Positions 6,155 through 11,172 of a DNA stretch of 11,172 bases are shown here, one piece after another. The stretch covers positions 1-11,172 of the forward strand of contig JALHPA010000032.1 of NCBI GenBank assembly GCA_022842745.1, read 5' to 3'. The position numbers and the translations under genes are program-made. The stretch comes from Pirellulales bacterium. GTDB taxonomy: Bacteria; Planctomycetota; Planctomycetia; Pirellulales; JALHPA01. Below the pieces are notes generated by a model. That model saw nothing but the letters and a program-made list of their open reading frames with translations, did no database searches and was not told where the DNA came from. The stretch's first letter is position 1. Each line of letters begins with the position of its first letter.

Positions 6155-9100
6155 ATGCGTTTAAGTCTGCGATCGGCCTGGTTTTCGTGTGTGGTCGCTT
6201 TGGTCTCGCCCGGCATGGGATGGGCAGCCCCCGAGCCGGCTGGAAAACTTCCGACCGGGAAATCGGTCGCCTCCGCTGCCGACGCGGCCGCCACTGCGGC
6301 CAAGGGTTCAGAAAAAGCCGACCCCGCGCCGTCAAAATCCGATTACAAACTGCCGGACAAGATCGCCCAGCTTTTTCAAGATCAGAATTACGAGGCCGCG
6401 CTCAAAGCCCTCGACGAAGCCGCCGCGGAAGCCAACGCGCCCCGCGACTACCTGGCGTTTATGCGTGCCCGGGCTCTCCACCTTCAGCAAAAGTACGACG
6501 ACGCGGTAGCGGCGTACCAGGCGCTCGAAAAGGACCATCCCAAAAGCCCCTGGGCCCGCCGCGCAAGATTTGCGGCGGCCGTCTCCCTGGCCCGGAAGGG
6601 CGACTTCCGCAGCGCCGAAGAAATTTACCGCGAGCAAGCCAGCCGGCTACTCTCGGCAGACAGAAAACAAGAAATCGCCGACCTCTACCTCGAATTCGCG
6701 GACCTGTACTTCAAGCCCAAGGACGAACTGCAACACAAGCCCGACTACGCCAAGGCGCTGGAATTCTACAAGAAAGCTCTGGAAGTCGGACCGAAGCCTG
6801 ACAAACATGCCGAAGTGGAGTTGCGGATCGGCAGGTGCTTCCAATTACTGGGCAATCACCAGGAAGCAGCCAACGCCTTTGCAAAATTCCTCAAGGACCA
6901 CCCTCTGCCCGAAAAAGCGCCGGATCGGTCGGCAGGCGCCGTAGCCCGCGATATCGAGGCTCGGTTCCGCCTGGGAGAGGCTCAGCTAGCCTTGAATCAA
7001 CGGGAAGAAGCCCGTCGCACCTGGCAGGACTTGCTCGCGCAGCACCCCGACGCCGCGCAGGAACAGATCGCCGAGGCCCAATTCAACCTTTCGCTCACCT
7101 ACGGCATGCCCACCCCAGGTTCCAAAGAGGAATTGGAGCTGGGCGTGGGAGCGTTGGAAGCATTCGCCAAGAAGTATCCGGCTCACAAACTGGCGCCCCA
7201 AGCCCACCTGCGCATCGCCCAGGCATACATGCATCTGGCCCGCAACGCCGACGCGGCGAAAACCGTTCAACGGTTCCTGGCCGACCCGCGATATGCGGAC
7301 AAGGATGAGTCCGCCGATGCTCAGAATCTTCTCGGCAAGGCATTGCAACTGCAGAAGAAGTATTCCGAGGCGCTCGCCGCTTGGCGCGCCTATTTGACCA
7401 AACATCCGGCCCATTCCGCCTGGAGCGAAGTCCAACGTCAGATCATCGACACCGAATACCTCATCGGCGCCGAACAGCGCGCGGCCAAGAAATATGACGA
7501 GGCGCGAAAACTTTGGACTGAGTTCATGGCCAAGTATCCTCTCGACGCCCGCAGCGCGTCGATTCTGCTCCAATTCGGTCAGATGAACTTCGAGCAGGAG
7601 AAATGGGAAGAAGCGATCGCCGACTGGCGGCGCGTGGTCTCGAAGTACCCCAACACCAACGAATCCTCCCAGGCACAATACCTTGTGGCCGCCACGCTGG
7701 AAGCCAAACTCGGCAAGCTGGAAGAGGCTCTCGCCGAATACAAGAAAGTGACCGCCGGTCCGTTCGCCCCACAAGCTCAGGTTTCGATCGGCCGGCTGAC
7801 CGCCAAGAGCTTCTCCATCGCCACCGAACGCGTGTTCCGCAGCGATGAAACGCCGCGTATCAAGCTCACCTCGCGGAATATCGAAACCCTGACCGTGCGG
7901 GCATTCCGCGTAGATCTGGAGACCTACTTCCGCAAGATGCACGACATTGGTGGCATCGAGGGCTTGGATATCTCCCTCATCGATCCCGACCGGACCTTCG
8001 AATTCAAAGTCCCCAAGTACGCGGAGCACCAGCAACTGGAAAGCGAAATCGAGGTGCCGCTGCCGAAATCCGCTGAGGGAGAACAGCAAACGGCGGGGGT
8101 GATGGCGGTCACGGTCAGCAGCAAGACGATCGAAGCCACCACCCTGGTTTTGCAAAGCGATCTGGACATTGTCGTAAAGAGTTCGCGCGATGAAGTCTTT
8201 GTCTTCGCCGAAAACATGCGCAACGGCAAACCGTGGCCCAAGGCCCGCCTGCTGATATCCAACGGGCAGCAGGTATTCGCCGAAGCGGCGACCGGTGACG
8301 ATGGCGTATTCAAACAGTCGTACAAGGAATTGAAGGCCGCCGGGGATGTGCGAGTATTCGCGATCGCGGAGGGCAGCGTCGCCTCGAATGTGGTCAGTCT
8401 CGACGGCGTCGGCGCGGCCCAAGGGTTGGCCGACAAGGGGTATCTCTACACGGACCGGCCCGCTTACCGCGCCGGGCAGATCGTCCACGTGCGCGGGATC
8501 GTCCGCCGCGCTCTCGACGATGCGTTCACGATCGATAAAGGGAAAAAATACACCCTGGAAATCTTCGACACTCGCAATCGGGCGATCTGGCAGGAAGAGG
8601 TTGCCCTTAGCGACTACGGCAGCTTCCGGTCGTTGTTCACGCTCCCCGCCACCAGCCCCCCGGGGACCTACCGGGTCGCGGTGCGGGATGTCGACGGCCG
8701 CGGCCATGAGGGTTCCTTCGTCGTGCAAGAATACCGCTTGGATTCGGTCAGGTTGTCCGTCGAAACCGAGCGGAAAGTCTTCTATCGGGGTGAAGAGATC
8801 GAGGGCAAAATCGTCGCCCGCTTCTACTACGGCGCTCCCTTGGCGCAGCGGGAAATCCGCTACCAACTCGGCAACGGACGCTCCTATTCCGGCATTACCG
8901 ATGCCAAAGGCGAAGTCAAATTCAAGCTGCCCACGCGCGATTTTCGCGAGACCCAAGTCCTCCCGCTGGTCGTGCAGCTTCCCGAGCGCAACCTCTCCGC
9001 GACCCAGAATTTCTTCCTTGCCGCCCAAGGTTTCACCCTCTCCCTGTCGACCCCGCGTCCAGTGTATGTGGCTGGCGAGCCGTTCGAGGTGAGTGTCAAG

Positions 9101-11172
9101 GCCCTCGACGCCGAAGGCAAGCCGATCGCGCACAAGATCGCGCTCTCCGTAATCGAACAAACGACCGTGGATGGTAAAGTCGGCGAGCGGGAAATCGACA
9201 AATTTGAACTCTCCACCGCCGCCAAGGATGGAATCGCGCGAAAATCCCTGGTGCTCGACAAGGGCGCAAATTACGTCCTTCGCGCCGCCGGCATCGATCG
9301 CTTTCAGAATCCCATTACCGGCGAGCGCGTCGTGCAAATCTCGGACGACAAGGACGGAGTGCGCTTAAGAATCCTGGCCGATCAGCACACCTTCAAAGTC
9401 GGAGACACCGCCGAAGTCCGGCTCCACTGGCGGGAATCCCCCGCCTTGGCTCTGGTCACGTTCCAGGGGGCCAAAGTGCTCCACTACCAGTTGGTGCAAC
9501 TGGAAACCGGCGTCAACCCGCTTCCGATCCCCCTCGGCGCGAAGTTGGCCCCGAATTTTGAGTTGTCGGTCGCGGTCATGACCGACCCGCGCGATGCCAA
9601 ACAGCCTGCCGAGGGCGACGCTGACGGCGCTGCCGCGAAGAAGCCAGTCAACCTCCGGCCAAAATTGCGATTTCATGAAGCGGCCAGCTTCTTTACGGTC
9701 TCTCGCGACCTGAAAGTGACGCTTGAGACGCGCAGAAAAGGAGACGCGAAAGGGGCCATCCGGCCCGGCGAAGAACTGCAGTTGGTCGTCAAGGCGACCG
9801 ATCCGCAGGGTAAACCGGCAGTCGCTGAGTTGAGCGTCGCTATGGTCGAACAGTCCCTCTTGGCGATGTTTGGCAACCCGGTCGGCAGGATCGATGAGTT
9901 CTTCCAAGGCGCCGCCCGTTCGCCGGCGGTCCGGACCTCGTCCAGCGTAACGTTTGCCTACCGGCCCGCCGCGCGGTCGATCGACAAACAGTTGCTGGCC
10001 GAGGAAGAGCGCAAAGAAATCGCCGCCGAGGAAGCCGCCCGTCTCGCCGCGACGGATCCGTTTGGCGACGTCGTAGGTTCTCCGATCGATCGAACTGCGG
10101 CGGTGGAGGCCAGCGTCGCCTTGGCCTTTGACGCGGATGGTGCTCAGGTTGCTCAATCAGACCTGGGTCTTGAAAATTCCGCGGAAGTTCACTGGTCCGA
10201 CGCCAACGGTTCTGAAATGGCCTACGCGGTGGACGGGAGTCCGGCACAGCGACAAATTGCCCTGAACGGATCATTCAATTCGCTCATGCTCGGACGTCCG
10301 GTGATTAGCCCCTACCTGAACGCGACGGGCAAGCAATCCCAAGCCCGCACGTACGCGCTGCCGGTAAAGCCAGGAGATTCCAAACAAAATGCGCGAAATG
10401 CCAATCCGGGCGGCCCCAATATTGTACGTGGAATAAACAAACCGGAAGATTTCAATTCCCTGATCGATTTGATCACACCAACCATCGCGCCAACGACCTG
10501 GGAGATGGTCGCGGATCCGCTGAATTCCCCAGACGCGCAAGCTCGAAATGGCGAACTGCTAAAGCGCCGCAACGACGTCGATGTCGGCCGGCAGGTCATG
10601 GAAGTCAACCTCTTCTCAATCAACAATTCCCTTCACTTCGGCATGAAGGATCTCGTCTGCGTCAACGGCCGCGGCGAACAGTTCAACATCAATTTTCGCA
10701 ACTCCCTCGGCGATTCGTTGGCCGCTGCCGATGTCCAGCGATTCGCGAGCGATCTTGCCCGCTCGGGGGCGCTCCTAGTCGCCAGCCAGGGTCCGCAGGA
10801 GACCGGCTACTGGATGCCGTCGGTCATTACCGATGCCAACGGCGAGGCCACGCTCACGATCACCGTCCCGGAGCAATCCACCGCCTGGAAAATTACCGCC
10901 AAGGGGATCACCCAGGAGACGCTTGCCGGCGAGGCGGAGACTGATTTCGCCGCCAAGAAAGACCTCTTCGGCGAAATTCGGCTCCCCGCCGCGTTCACCG
11001 ACGGCGACGATGCCGAAGTGCTGGTGACGATCCACAACGACCTGCTCGAACAAGGTTCGGTGCAGGTCGCCTTAAGAACGATTCTCGCCGGCCGGACCGT
11101 CGAAGAGAAAAAGACCATCGATGTCTCGTCCAAAGGCCTGCACGAACTGTCGTTCAAGACATCGGTTCGTCG
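6155..11172 (+). CDS. Secreted TPR/alpha-2-macroglobulin-like protein (3' end outside window)
   Basis: The frame is open from the ATG at 6155 to the window end: 1672 codons with no stop, so the gene is partial. Residues 1-24 are a Sec signal peptide (cleavage likely after GWA) without a lipobox. An Ala/Lys/Pro-rich linker follows. Residues 65-535 are a string of TPR-like helical repeats with recurrent YxxALxxYxxxxxxxP patterns. Residues 536-760 form beta-rich MG1-like domains. The classical MG2 motif YLYTDRPAYRAGQ starts at 763, and further MG domains begin near 865, 957 and 1068. AELSVAMVEQSLLAMFG (about 1224-1240) is the MG6-type strand. A bait-like region spans about 1253-1549, followed by the A2M domain TGYWMPSVITDANGEATL (1550-1567). 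The thioester (CxEQ) region would lie downstream and cannot be checked. Family members trap or inhibit proteases at the cell envelope. The TPR half suggests a complex-forming role, which is inference. Confidence 0.9.
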   Translation, partial: MRLSLRSAWFSCVVALVSPGMGWAAPEPAGKLPTGKSVASAADAAATAAKGSEKADPAPSKSDYKLPDKIAQLFQDQNYEAALKALDEAAAEANAPRDYLAFMRARALHLQQKYDDAVAAYQALEKDHPKSPWARRARFAAAVSLARKGDFRSAEEIYREQASRLLSADRKQEIADLYLEFADLYFKPKDELQHKPDYAKALEFYKKALEVGPKPDKHAEVELRIGRCFQLLGNHQEAANAFAKFLKDHPLPEKAPDRSAGAVARDIEARFRLGEAQLALNQREEARRTWQDLLAQHPDAAQEQIAEAQFNLSLTYGMPTPGSKEELELGVGALEAFAKKYPAHKLAPQAHLRIAQAYMHLARNADAAKTVQRFLADPRYADKDESADAQNLLGKALQLQKKYSEALAAWRAYLTKHPAHSAWSEVQRQIIDTEYLIGAEQRAAKKYDEARKLWTEFMAKYPLDARSASILLQFGQMNFEQEKWEEAIADWRRVVSKYPNTNESSQAQYLVAATLEAKLGKLEEALAEYKKVTAGPFAPQAQVSIGRLTAKSFSIATERVFRSDETPRIKLTSRNIETLTVRAFRVDLETYFRKMHDIGGIEGLDISLIDPDRTFEFKVPKYAEHQQLESEIEVPLPKSAEGEQQTAGVMAVTVSSKTIEATTLVLQSDLDIVVKSSRDEVFVFAENMRNGKPWPKARLLISNGQQVFAEAATGDDGVFKQSYKELKAAGDVRVFAIAEGSVASNVVSLDGVGAAQGLADKGYLYTDRPAYRAGQIVHVRGIVRRALDDAFTIDKGKKYTLEIFDTRNRAIWQEEVALSDYGSFRSLFTLPATSPPGTYRVAVRDVDGRGHEGSFVVQEYRLDSVRLSVETERKVFYRGEEIEGKIVARFYYGAPLAQREIRYQLGNGRSYSGITDAKGEVKFKLPTRDFRETQVLPLVVQLPERNLSATQNFFLAAQGFTLSLSTPRPVYVAGEPFEVSVKALDAEGKPIAHKIALSVIEQTTVDGKVGEREIDKFELSTAAKDGIARKSLVLDKGANYVLRAAGIDRFQNPITGERVVQISDDKDGVRLRILADQHTFKVGDTAEVRLHWRESPALALVTFQGAKVLHYQLVQLETGVNPLPIPLGAKLAPNFELSVAVMTDPRDAKQPAEGDADGAAAKKPVNLRPKLRFHEAASFFTVSRDLKVTLETRRKGDAKGAIRPGEELQLVVKATDPQGKPAVAELSVAMVEQSLLAMFGNPVGRIDEFFQGAARSPAVRTSSSVTFAYRPAARSIDKQLLAEEERKEIAAEEAARLAATDPFGDVVGSPIDRTAAVEASVALAFDADGAQVAQSDLGLENSAEVHWSDANGSEMAYAVDGSPAQRQIALNGSFNSLMLGRPVISPYLNATGKQSQARTYALPVKPGDSKQNARNANPGGPNIVRGINKPEDFNSLIDLITPTIAPTTWEMVADPLNSPDAQARNGELLKRRNDVDVGRQVMEVNLFSINNSLHFGMKDLVCVNGRGEQFNINFRNSLGDSLAAADVQRFASDLARSGALLVASQGPQETGYWMPSVITDANGEATLTITVPEQSTAWKITAKGITQETLAGEAETDFAAKKDLFGEIRLPAAFTDGDDAEVLVTIHNDLLEQGSVQVALRTILAGRTVEEKKTIDVSSKGLHELSFKTSVR

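Noticed and set aside
6094..6801. A 235-codon plus-strand frame overlapping the start of the macroglobulin gene
   Set aside because: It is in a different frame, is Arg/Pro-rich, and is a shadow of the TPR-coding frame that starts at 6155 with a ribosome binding site and signal peptide.
6986..9337. A 783-codon open frame on the minus strand
   Set aside because: It lies wholly antisense to the TPR/MG-coding gene, whose domains are clear on the plus strand. Its translation has no recognisable motif, and such mirror frames are common in GC-rich DNA.

Overview
The window reads as a chromosomal segment of a planctomycete, probably of the Pirellula/Rhodopirellula side of the phylum. This rests on the gene families present (a secreted ThuA-like protein, a Tat-type DUF1501 protein, a TPR-plus-alpha-2-macroglobulin giant), high G+C, very GC-rich third codon positions, and several starts with no Shine-Dalgarno sequence. 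It is an inference from content, since no rRNA or other marker gene is present.

Layout: (a) 1-132, a short leader with a plausible sigma70-type promoter (18-45), a small hairpin and a good ribosome binding site. (b) 133-4573, four tightly packed plus-strand genes: a ThuA-like secreted protein (133-1023), a DUF1501 protein whose ATG overlaps the preceding stop (1020-2435), a trimeric-type purine nucleoside phosphorylase (2447-3277) and a pyrimidine nucleoside phosphorylase (3287-4573). Spacings are -4, 11 and 9 nt, so they look like one operon. (c) 4617-5852, a convergent minus-strand NupC/CNT nucleoside:cation symporter, 43 nt from the pyrimidine phosphorylase. (d) 5853-6154, a 302-nt divergent intergenic region with an extended -10 element, a 15-bp perfect palindrome and two GTTACA direct repeats 11 bp apart. 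(e) 6155 to the window end, the first 1672 codons of a secreted TPR/alpha-2-macroglobulin-like protein whose 3' end lies outside.

The three middle genes make a coherent nucleoside salvage set. The CNT symporter would import nucleosides, and the two phosphorylases would split purine and pyrimidine nucleosides into base plus (deoxy)ribose-1-phosphate. The ThuA and DUF1501 genes ahead of them are predicted to be exported, and their link to nucleoside metabolism is not obvious. The alpha-2-macroglobulin-like protein is a separate divergent unit, probably envelope-associated protease defence or scaffolding.

Points most worth a second look: an Asn-to-Asp change in the purine-base pocket of the purine phosphorylase, the roughly 300-residue bait-like region of the macroglobulin with a segment resembling planctomycete secretin-type N-domains, and the operator-like cluster upstream of it. 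I see no RNA genes, insertion sequences, CRISPR arrays or integration sites. No wholly new system is evident.
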